64,000 nt of DNA, taken from Lachnospiraceae bacterium. Its GTDB lineage: Bacteria > Bacillota > Clostridia > Lachnospirales > Lachnospiraceae. A program made the translations under genes and the position numbers. Of this stretch, positions 11,640-20,448 are shown piece after piece. The stretch lies in NCBI GenBank assembly GCA_900751785.1, contig CAADSM010000001.1:1-64000 (forward strand), read 5' to 3'. Position 1 is the stretch's first letter, and each line of letters begins with the position of its first letter. The notes under the pieces were generated by a model, which did no database searches, was not told where the DNA came from, and saw only the letters and a list, made by a program, of their open reading frames with translations.

Positions 11640-11785
11640 GGCTGTCTCCTCCATACTCATCTGTAAATTGCTCTTCCCGCGCACGGCTGTGCTTCTGCAC
11701 CTGAGCCGTATTTTTCTGTCCGCGGATCACGTTCACGCCTGACCGCCGCCCGCATGCGTCCATTGCGCTGAGCCGGGTCAGATAA

Positions 11786-11809
11786 GGGGCATCAGACTCC
11801 TGATACCCC
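11786..11809 (-). terminator. possible terminator of codY
   Basis: A GGGG-x-ATCAG / CTGAT-x-CCCC hairpin 26 bases past codY. The downstream minus-strand tract (TTATC) is weak, so this call is tentative. Confidence 0.35.
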
Positions 11810-11834
11810 CTCTTTTTCTGCTGCATTTTATTAT

Positions 11835-12614
11835 TTACATGCGTTCCTTCTTTATCTTTTCAAGCTCTGTAAACACATAGTCGTTCAGCACCTTGATATA
11901 AGTTCCTTTCATACCGGAAGAACGCGACTCGATCACGCCGGCACTCTCGAATTTGCGCAGCGCATTTACGATGACTGAGCGGGTGATCCCGACTCTGTCT
12001 GCCACCTTGCTGGCAACGAGGATCCCTTCCGTGCCTTCCAGCTCATCAAAGATATGTATGATCGCTTCCAGCTCCGAGAAGGACAGCGTGCTGATCGCTG
12101 ACTGCACGATGTGTTCCTTCCTTGTCTCCTCGGCATTCTCTTCATTCACTGAGCGGAGCATTTCAAGCCCTACCACCGCGGTGCCATACTCGCTGAGGAT
12201 GATGTCGTCGATCGAATACGTGGAATCCTGCTTGTAGATAAACAGTGTTCCCAGGCGCTCTCCCGCTATATCGATGGGAGTGACGATCGCCTGGCATCCC
12301 TCAACCGCTTCCGGTGTAAAGCCGAGCGTCTCCAGATTCACATTTTCCTTTGTGGAGAGAATGCTGAGAAGCCTCTCATTCAGCATCGGGTCAATATGGG
12401 CCCCCACAGACTCCGTGATCAGTTCATTGATCTCTCTCACGCGGCTGCTCTTGCTCACTCCAAGGATCTTCCCTTTGCGGCTGACTACCAGCACATTCGA
12501 ATCCAGGATCTCCGTGAGCACAGCACAGATGTCGTTGAACACGACCTTGCTCGAGTTGTTGTTATGAAGCAGCTTATTAATTTTTCTGGTTTTATCCAAT
12601 AGTTGTACGCTCAT
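11835..12614 (-). CDS. codY: GTP-sensing global regulator CodY
   Basis: A 259-residue pleiotropic repressor, the usual length. The N-terminal GAF domain (about 1-155) binds branched-chain amino acids. The C-terminal winged helix includes ASKVADRVGITRSVIVNALRKFESAGVIESRSSGMKGTYI, the conserved DNA-binding helix. CodY with GTP and branched-chain amino acids represses genes for starvation responses. It lies downstream of topA and dprA, as in other Firmicutes. GGAGGA precedes the ATG, and a separate promoter in the topA-codY gap can be seen. Confidence 0.97.
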   Translation of the reverse strand: MSVQLLDKTRKINKLLHNNNSSKVVFNDICAVLTEILDSNVLVVSRKGKILGVSKSSRVREINELITESVGAHIDPMLNERLLSILSTKENVNLETLGFTPEAVEGCQAIVTPIDIAGERLGTLFIYKQDSTYSIDDIILSEYGTAVVGLEMLRSVNEENAEETRKEHIVQSAISTLSFSELEAIIHIFDELEGTEGILVASKVADRVGITRSVIVNALRKFESAGVIESRSSGMKGTYIKVLNDYVFTELEKIKKERM

Positions 12615-12690
12615 TATTTCCTCCGCATTTTATTCCAAATAGTTCCGGCAATTGTGTACACAAAAACACAATAAAAGTATAGACAAACTT

Positions 12691-12719
12691 ATATTATCAT
12701 ACAATTCAGGAAATATCAA
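12691..12719 (-). promoter_or_regulatory. promoter of codY with CodY-box-like sequence
   Basis: TTGATA (12719-12714), a 17-base spacer and TAATAT (12696-12691) on the minus strand. Within the spacer lies a sequence with a TTC-A-GGAA core (12701-12715) that matches the CodY box AATTTTCWGAAAATT at 10 of 15 positions, which would allow autoregulation but is a weak match. Confidence 0.45.
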
Positions 12720-12727
12720 TCTAATTT

Positions 12728-14806
12728 CTAATTGTTTTTCTTCTTCAGCGTTTCAACGTATCCGCACTGCTCATTCGCACATACAAGCTTGCTTCCTTTT
12801 TCCACCATATAACCGCCGCATTCCGGACATTTCTTCTCCGACGGTCTCTGCCAGGACATAAACTCACATTCCGGATTATCCTCGCAGCCGTAGTATTTTC
12901 TGCCTTTTTTCGTCTTCCGTATGACCACGTCTTTTCCGCACAGCGGACATTTCACGCCGATCTTCTCAAGATACGGCTTCGTGTTCCTGCACTCAGGGAA
13001 TCCCGGACATGCAAGAAACTTCCCGTGCGGGCCGTACTTGACCACCATGTTCCGTCCGCACTCCTCGCAGATCACGTCCGTCACTTCATCCTCTATCTTG
13101 ACAGTCTCCAGCTCCTCCTCCGCTTTCTTTACCGCCTCTTCCAGATCCGGGTAGAAGTTCCGGATGACTTCCTTCCACGGAACCTTTCCTTCCTCTACCA
13201 TATCCAGAAGGCCTTCCATATTCGCTGTAAAATTCACATCCACGATACTTGGGAAGGACTGTTTCATCATGTTGTTGACAACTTCCCCGATCTCCGTGAT
13301 GTACAGGTTCTTCGCCTCTTTTGTCACGTATCTCCTGCCGAGGATGATCGATATCGTCGGCGCGTAAGTACTTGGACGGCCTATGCCGAGCTCCTCCAGC
13401 GTCTTCACCAGTGTCGCCTCTGTATAGTGTGCCGGGGGCTGTGTAAAATGCTGCTTCGGATCAAATTCCTTTCTCGTCAGCACAGAGTCCATGGACAGAT
13501 TTCCCACAAGGACATTGCTCTCTTCCTTCACTTCATCCGCCTCTGTATAGACCGAACGGAATCCGTCGAACGCCATCTTTGCCGTGGACACAGTAAAGAT
13601 GTAATCCCCTGCCCCGATCTTCACTGCCGTCGTCTCGTAGCGCGCCGGCTGCATGCGGCTCGCTGCAAACCGCTTCCAGATCAGCTGGTACAGCCTGAAC
13701 TGGTCTCTGGTCAGAGAATCCTTCAGGGCTGCGGGAGTCCTCGCGATATCTGTAGGACGGATGGCCTCATGCGCGTCCTGGATCTTCTTGCCGCTGTTCT
13801 TCACCTCAGCGGGCTCTGCCGCGTATTCCGCTCCGTAGACAGATGAGATATACTCTCTTGCGGATGCGTCTGCCTCCTCGGAAATCCTTGTAGAATCCGT
13901 ACGCAGGTATGTGATGACACCGACCGTTCCGTTGCCCTTGATGTCAATTCCCTCGTAGAGCTGCTGAGCGATGCGCATCGTCTTCTGAGTTCCGAAATTC
14001 AGCGCCTTGGCCGCCTCCTGCTGAAGGGTGCTTGTCGTAAACGGGAGCGGCGCCTTACGGATCCGCTCGCCCTTCTTGATATCAGTGATCCGAAACTCCT
14101 CATTCTCCACAGCCTTCAGGATCTCATCCAGCTCTTCCTTTGACTGGATCGTGATCTTCTTTTTGTCCGTGCCGTAGAATTTTGCCGTGAGCGGGCGCTT
14201 CTCGCCCTCGATATTCAGGACTGCATCCAGCGTCCAGTACTCTTCCGGGATGAATGCGTTGATCTCGTCCTCTCTGTCCGCAATGAGCCTGAGGGCTACC
14301 GACTGCACTCTTCCGGCGCTCAGCCCGCGCTTCACCTTTGCCCAGAGAAGGGGACTGATCATATATCCCACCATACGGTCCAGCACTCTTCTCGCCTGCT
14401 GGGCATCCACAAGATCCATATCGATGTCCCTCGGTGCCTTGAGAGACGCCTTCACCGCATTCTTCGTGATCTCGTTAAACGTGATACGGCGCATTTTCTT
14501 CTCATCCAGTTTCAAGGCCGCCGCAAGATGCCAGGATATCGCCTCTCCCTCCCGGTCAGGGTCGGTGGCAAGATACACTCTGTCAGACTTTTTGACCTCT
14601 TTTCTCAGGCTCGCAAGGATATCTCCTTTGCCGCGGATCGTGATGTACTTCGGCTCATAGTCGTGCTCAATATCTATTCCGAGCTGACTCTTGGGCAGAT
14701 CCCGCACATGTCCCTGAGACGCCGCAACCGTATAATTGCTCCCAAGGAATTTTTTGATCGTCTTCACCTTTGCAGGTGACTCCACTATAACAAGATAATG
14801 TGCCAT
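12728..14806 (-). CDS. topA: DNA topoisomerase I
   Basis: A 692-residue type IA topoisomerase that relaxes negative supercoils. The N-terminal Toprim domain (LVIVESPAKVKTI, then ATDPDREGEAI) binds magnesium. The catalytic tyrosine lies in TYLRTDSTRIS around residue 300. Three C-terminal four-cysteine zinc ribbons are present (CEECGRN..., CPLCGKD..., CPECGGY...). It lies 38 bases after dprA and is probably co-transcribed with it and comM. Confidence 0.97.
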   Translation of the reverse strand: MAHYLVIVESPAKVKTIKKFLGSNYTVAASQGHVRDLPKSQLGIDIEHDYEPKYITIRGKGDILASLRKEVKKSDRVYLATDPDREGEAISWHLAAALKLDEKKMRRITFNEITKNAVKASLKAPRDIDMDLVDAQQARRVLDRMVGYMISPLLWAKVKRGLSAGRVQSVALRLIADREDEINAFIPEEYWTLDAVLNIEGEKRPLTAKFYGTDKKKITIQSKEELDEILKAVENEEFRITDIKKGERIRKAPLPFTTSTLQQEAAKALNFGTQKTMRIAQQLYEGIDIKGNGTVGVITYLRTDSTRISEEADASAREYISSVYGAEYAAEPAEVKNSGKKIQDAHEAIRPTDIARTPAALKDSLTRDQFRLYQLIWKRFAASRMQPARYETTAVKIGAGDYIFTVSTAKMAFDGFRSVYTEADEVKEESNVLVGNLSMDSVLTRKEFDPKQHFTQPPAHYTEATLVKTLEELGIGRPSTYAPTISIILGRRYVTKEAKNLYITEIGEVVNNMMKQSFPSIVDVNFTANMEGLLDMVEEGKVPWKEVIRNFYPDLEEAVKKAEEELETVKIEDEVTDVICEECGRNMVVKYGPHGKFLACPGFPECRNTKPYLEKIGVKCPLCGKDVVIRKTKKGRKYYGCEDNPECEFMSWQRPSEKKCPECGGYMVEKGSKLVCANEQCGYVETLKKKNN

Positions 14807-14843
14807 AAAACCAGATTCCTCCGTCCGGCAGCGCTGCTGCCTT

Positions 14844-15989
14844 CTATTTCGCTTTAATATAAAAATTTTTCGATATTTCTTTAATAAAGCCCTGCAGTTC
14901 CAGCGTGATCAGCGCGTCCATCAGCTCTCTCACGCCCAGTTTTGTCTCCTGTGCAAGGCTGTCTACATTCTTCGGATACAAGCCGAGACAACTATACACC
15001 AAATTTTCCGGAGTTTCAAGCACTTTTTCATTTTTGCCGTTCTTTTGTCCCGGTTCCGTGCAGGGCAGATTCCACTCCTCCAGCAGCGCCTCCGGGCTGA
15101 TCAGGATTCCCGCCCCCTGCTGGATCAGACGGTTGCATCCCCTGCTCAGCTCGCTGTTCACAGGTCCCGGCAGGGCATAGACGTCCCTTCCCTGCTCCAG
15201 CGCCATGTCTGCCGTGATAAGAGAGCCGCTCCGCTCCCTCGCCTCCATCACAAGGACCGCGTCGGCAAGTCCGCTGATGATCCGGTTGCGCGGCGGGAAA
15301 TTCTGAGGCACCGGAGGGGTTCCCGGCGGATACTCAGAGATGATGCCTCCGTCCTGCTCCAGGATGTCCGTATAGAGCCCGATATGCTCCTTCGGATAGC
15401 AGACGTCCGCGCCGGATCCGAGCACGGCAAACGTCCTTCCGCCCCTCATCAGCGCTCCCCTCTGTCCCATGCCGTCGATCCCGCGGGCGAGCCCGCTGAT
15501 GATCTCCACACCATTCTCCGCCAGCTTCCCTGCAAATTCGACAGCATATTTTTCTCCGTATGGCGTACATCGCCGCGCGCCCACGACAGCGGCTTTCTTC
15601 GACTTTTTATCAGGAAGCCTTCCTTTCACATAGACAGCAAACGGGAAATCCGCTGTCTCACGCAGCTTTTCCGGATAATCAGGGGCAAAGTATGGAACAA
15701 ACCGGATCCCCTTATCACGTGCGCTCATATAGGCCTCCGTCAGCCCCCGTTCCTTCTGTGCCTGCCTAATTGTATTTTTCTCCCGGTCTGTTAAGAACCC
15801 GATCTGTGAAATTTCTGTTTCTTCTATATAATAGACTGCTTTTCCCGACTTCATGTGCTGTCTGAGCAGGTATTTTTTTCTTGCCGGCATGCGCAGGCCT
15901 GCAAGCCAAAACTCATATTCCATATCCGGAGCCACCCGCTCCTCCGCAGGTTCCTTCCGTATCTTCATATCCATTTTTTCTCTCAGCAT
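14844..15989 (-). CDS. dprA: DNA-processing protein DprA
   Basis: A 381-residue DNA-uptake protein that loads RecA on incoming single-stranded DNA. The Rossmann-like core (about 75-290) shows VVGARRCTPYG, SGLARGIDGMGQRGAL and VLGSGADVCYP. A SAM-like N-terminal segment and a C-terminal winged-helix domain (about 325-380) are present. The start follows GGGGGAGG and overlaps the comM stop. Presence of dprA and comM does not prove natural competence; both are widespread in Clostridia. Confidence 0.95.
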   Translation of the reverse strand: MLREKMDMKIRKEPAEERVAPDMEYEFWLAGLRMPARKKYLLRQHMKSGKAVYYIEETEISQIGFLTDREKNTIRQAQKERGLTEAYMSARDKGIRFVPYFAPDYPEKLRETADFPFAVYVKGRLPDKKSKKAAVVGARRCTPYGEKYAVEFAGKLAENGVEIISGLARGIDGMGQRGALMRGGRTFAVLGSGADVCYPKEHIGLYTDILEQDGGIISEYPPGTPPVPQNFPPRNRIISGLADAVLVMEARERSGSLITADMALEQGRDVYALPGPVNSELSRGCNRLIQQGAGILISPEALLEEWNLPCTEPGQKNGKNEKVLETPENLVYSCLGLYPKNVDSLAQETKLGVRELMDALITLELQGFIKEISKNFYIKAK

Positions 15990-17533
15990 AAGCTCTGCCT
16001 CCCCCAGTATTTTCTGTCCACGGTCCTGTACCCGATCGCTTCTCTTAAATGCCTTTCCTTTATCTCTTCCTCTCCGTCAAGATCCGCTATTGTCCTTGCC
16101 ACCTTGACGATTCTGTGATATGCCCGCGCGCTCAGTCCCAGAGCAGAAAACGCAGTCCGCATCAGCTCCTCTCCGCCTTCTCCAAGCCTGCAGAAGCTTT
16201 TCAGCGCTTTGCCGGAGAGCATGGCATTCACACGGACCGGCGTGCCTCTGTACCTCTCCGTCTGGATCTGCCGCGCACGCGTCACCCGTTCGCGGATCTG
16301 TGCAGAGCTCTCCTCTTTTCCCGTTTCCGTCAGATCTTCGTATCTCACCCTGGGTGCCTCGGCGCAGAGATCGATCCGCTCAAGGAAGGGCTGGCTGATC
16401 CGGCTGACATACGCCTGGATCTGCGCCGGCGTGCAGGTGCACCTCTCCGGATCCGGATAGCAGCCGCAGGGGCACGGGTTCATGGCCGCGACCAGCATAA
16501 AATCCGCCGGGAAGCTGTAGTTTCCGCTGGTCCGGGATATCTGGATGCTCCTCCGCTCAAGAGGCTGGCGCAGCACTTCCAGGACGCCCTTTCTGAACTC
16601 TGCCAGCTCGTCCAGGAACAGTACGCCGCCGTGGGCCAGGCTGATCTCCCCCGGCTTCGGGATCATGCCTCCGCCGATCAGCGCCGCCTTCGTCGCCGTG
16701 TGATGTACGCTCCGGAACGGACGCCGGACAATGAGCGGTTCCTTCGCGTCAAGAAGCCCCATGACACTGTAGATCTTGGTGATCTCCATGCTCTCCTCTC
16801 GTTCCAGGGGCGGCAGGATCCCCGCAATGCACTTCGCCGTCATGGTCTTTCCTCCACCCGGCGGGCCAATGAGAAGAAGGTTATGTCCTCCGGCGACAGC
16901 GATCTCCGCCGCCCGGCGCACATTCTTCTGTCCTCTGAGCTCTGCGAAGTCTTCCTCCGGCGGCAGCTCTGCCAGAGGATCCGCCTTCTTCCGTGGATAG
17001 ATCTTCGCCTTCTCCTTCCCATTCAGGAAAGCAACTGTATCCTGCAGGTTCTCCACGCCGACAATCTCTACGCCTTCCACGAGCGCCCCTTCTGCAGCAT
17101 TCTCCGCAGGCACAATGCAGCGTCTGACTCCTCCCCTCTTCGCCTCCGCCACAATGGGCAGGATGCCGGGGACCTTCCTCACACGTCCGTCAAGGCCAAG
17201 CTCCCCGATGATCAGACATTTCTCGAGGCTGTTCGGATTGATCCTTCCGAGAGAGACAAGGATCGCCGCCGCAATAGGCAGGGCAAACGAGGCCCCTCTC
17301 TTTCTCCTTGTCGCCGGCGAGAGATTGATCACCGTCCGCCTGGCCGGAAAATCAAACCCTGCATTCCGGATCGCCGTGCGCACGCGCTCTCCCGCCTCCT
17401 TCACTTCGGACGACAGGTATCCCACCATATGGAAGACCGGAAGCCCGCTGCTCACATCCGCCTCGACATGGACAGGATCGACTCTGAGTCCTTCCACCGC
17501 AGCGGACAATACTGTGCTGAAACTCATTCGCAC
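15983..17533 (-). CDS. comM: YifB/ComM family Mg-chelatase-like AAA ATPase
   Basis: A 516-residue AAA+ ATPase. The N-terminal Lon-like domain (about 1-170) is followed by the ATPase core with Walker A GPPGGGKTMTAKC and Walker B LFLDELAEF, a four-cysteine insert (CPCGCYPDPERCTC), and a C-terminal Mg-chelatase helical domain. ComM acts as a branch-migration helicase during integration of foreign DNA in naturally competent bacteria. It overlaps dprA by seven bases, forming a comM-dprA-topA transcription unit. Confidence 0.94.
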   Translation of the reverse strand: MRMSFSTVLSAAVEGLRVDPVHVEADVSSGLPVFHMVGYLSSEVKEAGERVRTAIRNAGFDFPARRTVINLSPATRRKRGASFALPIAAAILVSLGRINPNSLEKCLIIGELGLDGRVRKVPGILPIVAEAKRGGVRRCIVPAENAAEGALVEGVEIVGVENLQDTVAFLNGKEKAKIYPRKKADPLAELPPEEDFAELRGQKNVRRAAEIAVAGGHNLLLIGPPGGGKTMTAKCIAGILPPLEREESMEITKIYSVMGLLDAKEPLIVRRPFRSVHHTATKAALIGGGMIPKPGEISLAHGGVLFLDELAEFRKGVLEVLRQPLERRSIQISRTSGNYSFPADFMLVAAMNPCPCGCYPDPERCTCTPAQIQAYVSRISQPFLERIDLCAEAPRVRYEDLTETGKEESSAQIRERVTRARQIQTERYRGTPVRVNAMLSGKALKSFCRLGEGGEELMRTAFSALGLSARAYHRIVKVARTIADLDGEEEIKERHLREAIGYRTVDRKYWGRQSLC

Positions 17534-17759
17534 ACTCCTTTCCTTCAGTTTCCTTTTCCAAAAAACACCACAATAAATAAAGGGTTTTCAAGCGTACTTC
17601 GATATACCTGCCGGACTCCTCTGTCCCTCTCAGATAAACAGCAGCTGAAAAATTCGGCTGAAACAGCCTGAAGTGATTGCCGGGAAAGATGCTCCCGGGA
17701 ATGTAAGATTATAATAGAATACCCGGATACTCCTGTCAACAGTTTCCCCTTGGAAAAGC

Positions 17760-17787
17760 ACAATTCCGGGCTTTTTTTCATAAACTA
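17760..17787 (+). promoter_or_regulatory. SigK-type promoter of sigK
   Basis: AC (17760-17761), exactly 17 bases, then CATAAACTA (17779-17787), which fits the SigK consensus AC-N16/17-CATANNNTA at every specified position. It ends 26 bases before the sigK start codon. This suggests positive autoregulation in the mother cell. Confidence 0.5.
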
Positions 17788-17813
17788 TATCAAATGCGCT
17801 AAGAGGTGCCGTC

Positions 17814-18434
17814 TTGAAATCATTTCCCAACCCTCTCACTCCTTCGGAAGAAAAGTATTACATCCAGAAATACACTGAGGGAGACCTCGAGGCTAAGCAT
17901 ATTCTCATCGAGCGGAACCTCCGGCTCGTCGCACATGTCGTCAAAAAATATCAAAATCTCGAAGAGGATCCCGAGGACCTCATCTCGATCGGCACGATCG
18001 GGCTGATCAAAGCAGTCGTCACTTTCAATCCGGATAAGGGAAACAGGCTTGCTGCCTATGCGTCTCGATGCGTGGAAAACGAAGTTCTCATGTATCTCCG
18101 CTCCAAGAAGAAAAACGGGAAGGAGATCTCCCTCTATGAACCGATCGGCACAGACAGGGAGGGGAATGAGATCAAACTCTACGACATCATGGAAACTGAC
18201 GAGGCAGATATTCCCGAAAAGATCTATCTGAAGGAAAATATCCAGAAACTGTATGAAAAAGTGGAGAGCGAGCTCTCCCCCAGAGAAAAGCTTGTATTAA
18301 AGATGCGCTATGGACTTTATAACGGAGAACAATATACACAGCGGGAAATTGCCAGACAGATCGGCATCTCCCGCTCTTATGTTTCCAGGATAGAAAAAAG
18401 CGCAGTCGAAAAACTGCGCGCTTTTTTCACATAA
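17814..18434 (+). CDS. sigK: sporulation sigma factor SigK, no pro-sequence
   Basis: A 206-residue sigma-70 family factor most like SigK, the late mother-cell sporulation sigma factor. Region 2 (DLISIGTIGLIKAV, ASRCVENEVLMYLRS) and region 4 (TQREIARQIGISRSYVSRIEKSA) are intact. The N-terminus (FPNPLTPSEEKYY) lines up with the mature part of Bacillus SigK, so the membrane-inserting pro-sequence removed by SpoIVFB is absent, as in Clostridioides difficile. The gene is continuous, with no skin-type insertion. The start is TTG at 17814 behind AAGAGGTG. A strong hairpin terminator is embedded in the last codons. Confidence 0.9.
   Translation: MKSFPNPLTPSEEKYYIQKYTEGDLEAKHILIERNLRLVAHVVKKYQNLEEDPEDLISIGTIGLIKAVVTFNPDKGNRLAAYASRCVENEVLMYLRSKKKNGKEISLYEPIGTDREGNEIKLYDIMETDEADIPEKIYLKENIQKLYEKVESELSPREKLVLKMRYGLYNGEQYTQREIARQIGISRSYVSRIEKSAVEKLRAFFT
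18393..18427. terminator. bidirectional terminator inside sigK 3' end
   Basis: A-tract, stem GCGCAGT / ACTGCGC around CGAAAA, then a T-tract (18422-18427). It lies in the last dozen codons of sigK and serves the convergent LemA-like gene as well, whose stop is at 18427. Confidence 0.85.
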
Positions 18435-19056
18435 TATTTTCATCCGTAGGATCCTCATAATACTCCAGAGGTCCCTCCTTGCTCAGGACTCTGAACAGCG
18501 AAACCGGGAAGCTCTTTATCCCCGCGTTATACTGCGAGGCATATCCGTTGTATGCCATCTTTGCGTTCGCCAGCTCCTCGTACTCCTTAACGATCTGAGA
18601 GAACAGGCGCATTACGGTTTCATCGGACCTGAGTGCCGGATAAGCGCTCAGGCTCGCCTTCACCTCGCCAAGAGACTTCAGATGACGGTACTTTTTCGCC
18701 TCATTTTTGCTTACCTTGAGATAAACCTCTTTCTCATGTTCCATCTGCTTTTCGACGACCGGGTCAAGCTGGAGCAGGATATTTTCGATCCTGTTGCTGA
18801 TCACCTTGATGTTGCTCTTCATCGCCACGGCCTGTTCGCGTATCTTGTGAAGGCCGTTATTCTCAACGCTGACGCCGCCTGCGAGAGCGATCACAATGCT
18901 GAGGACATACCCGGCAGTGAACACCCAGGCAGAGGCCTCCTCCGCTTCCGGTTCAAACATAAGACTGATCACGCCGGCAAAGATTGCTCCCATAAAAAAG
19001 ATGACAATAAGATACAAAAACAGTTTCACGATAAATGGAATTTTCTGCAGCCACAT
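18427..19056 (-). CDS. LemA-like membrane protein
   Basis: A 209-residue protein with two N-terminal membrane segments (about 9-31 and 42-61) and a long helical domain. The helical part ends with LSAYPALRSDETV and YNGYASQYNAGIKSFP, which are the conserved LemA motifs. LemA proteins have one N-terminal helix; the second segment here is unlike the standard form. Function is unknown. It is convergent with sigK and the two coding ends overlap by eight bases. Confidence 0.75.
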   Translation of the reverse strand: MWLQKIPFIVKLFLYLIVIFFMGAIFAGVISLMFEPEAEEASAWVFTAGYVLSIVIALAGGVSVENNGLHKIREQAVAMKSNIKVISNRIENILLQLDPVVEKQMEHEKEVYLKVSKNEAKKYRHLKSLGEVKASLSAYPALRSDETVMRLFSQIVKEYEELANAKMAYNGYASQYNAGIKSFPVSLFRVLSKEGPLEYYEDPTDENIM

Positions 19057-19132
19057 AAGGATCCCCCTTCTCTTTCTCTTTATGTCATATTATAACATAA
19101 CAATAAAGCTTTGGGGAAATCTTTCTCTCGTC

Positions 19133-20377
19133 TTATGCAATATCGCCGCTGTTTTCCGCACGTCTTAAAATATCAAACCTCTCCGGACATTCGCTGAGCT
19201 TCACATAGAGCACCTGCTTCGAGTGAGGCGCGCTCTCCTGCTCTTCCCCGTCTTCGTTTACGATCCTTTCGACCGTCACTTCTACGTTTCTTCCGTCCGG
19301 TTTCATGATCTCGATCGTCTCGCCCACGGAGAACTTGTTCCTCTGCTCGATCCTGCACAGTCCGTCTTCTGTCCCGCCGACGATCCCAAGATAAGTATAG
19401 TCCTTCACATAAGTGTTGCTGTCGTAGATCTGTGCGTCATCGTCCGGCTTTCCGAAAAAGAATCCGGTCGTGAACTTCCGGTAGGTGCAGTTGGAAATCT
19501 GATCCAGATACCATGGCATATTCTGCCGGTAAAGCTCCGGATCCTTCTGATAATCATCGATCGCCTTCCTGTAGGTCCGCGCCACTGTTGCGACATAGAG
19601 GGCAGTCTTCATCCGCCCTTCGATCTTCAGGCTGTCGATGCCCGCGTCGATCAGCTCCGGGATATGCTCGATCATGCACAGGTCCTTGGAATTGAAAATG
19701 TAGGTCCCCCTCTCATTCTCATAGACCGGCATATATTCGCCGGGTCTGGTCTCTTCCACCACAGCATACTTCCATCGGCACGGATGGGTGCAGGCGCCCC
19801 GGTTGGCGTCACGCCCCGTGAAATAATTACTCAGAAGGCACCGCCCGGAATAGGAAATGCACATTGCCCCATGGATAAATGTCTCGATTTCCAGATCTTC
19901 CGGGATATTCGCACGGAGTTCCTTCAGTTCCTTCATCGAGAGCTCCCTCGCTGATACGACTCTGCTGGCGCCCTGGCGGTACCAGAAGTTATAAGTACCG
20001 TAGTTCGTATTGTTCGCCTGTGTGCTGATATGCCGCTCGATCTCCGGACATACCTCCTTCGCAATGTCGAACACGCCCGGATCCGCTATGATCAGCGCAT
20101 CCGGCTTCAGCCTTTTAAGCTCTTCGAAATACTTTCTCACCTCCGGAAGATCACTGTTGTGCGCCAGGATATTAGCCGTCACATATACCTTTACGTCATG
20201 CTCATGGGCAAACTCGATCCCCTCCCGCATCTCTTCCATGGAAAAATTCTTTGCCTTGGCGCGGAGCCCGAACGCCTCCCCGCCAATGTATACCGCATCC
20301 GCCCCGAAGATCACCGCCGTCTTCAGCACTTCCAGGCTGCTCGCCGGTATCAGTAATTCAGGATGTCTTCTCATCAT
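19133..20377 (-). CDS. trhP: U32 family tRNA hydroxylation protein TrhP
   Basis: A 414-residue member of peptidase family U32. The barrel carries ELLIPASSLEVLKTAV at the start, HGAMCISYSGRCLLSNY and the cysteine cluster ACTHPCRW, and ends with a small beta domain (about 325-405). Family knowledge: YrrO/TrhP of Bacillus hydroxylates tRNA wobble uridine (ho5U34) using prephenate. Despite the old name no protease activity is expected. It follows the O-methyltransferase gene, which supplies the next step, supporting this role. A second U32 subunit (YrrN/TrhP1) is not seen beside it. Confidence 0.88.
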   Translation of the reverse strand: MMRRHPELLIPASSLEVLKTAVIFGADAVYIGGEAFGLRAKAKNFSMEEMREGIEFAHEHDVKVYVTANILAHNSDLPEVRKYFEELKRLKPDALIIADPGVFDIAKEVCPEIERHISTQANNTNYGTYNFWYRQGASRVVSARELSMKELKELRANIPEDLEIETFIHGAMCISYSGRCLLSNYFTGRDANRGACTHPCRWKYAVVEETRPGEYMPVYENERGTYIFNSKDLCMIEHIPELIDAGIDSLKIEGRMKTALYVATVARTYRKAIDDYQKDPELYRQNMPWYLDQISNCTYRKFTTGFFFGKPDDDAQIYDSNTYVKDYTYLGIVGGTEDGLCRIEQRNKFSVGETIEIMKPDGRNVEVTVERIVNEDGEEQESAPHSKQVLYVKLSECPERFDILRRAENSGDIA

Positions 20378-20448
20378 TCATTTCCTTTCTAAAACTCATT
20401 TGTGTCCCTGGAGTCTTTCACTCAGGACCGGATCCTGCGCAGGCGAAG

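Noticed and set aside
16049-17671. 540-codon plus-strand frame opposite comM
   Set aside because: Shadow frame rich in Arg and Pro; the minus-strand comM is unmistakable.
17814-18434. skin-like element interrupting sigK
   Set aside because: The reading frame is continuous with all sigma regions intact.
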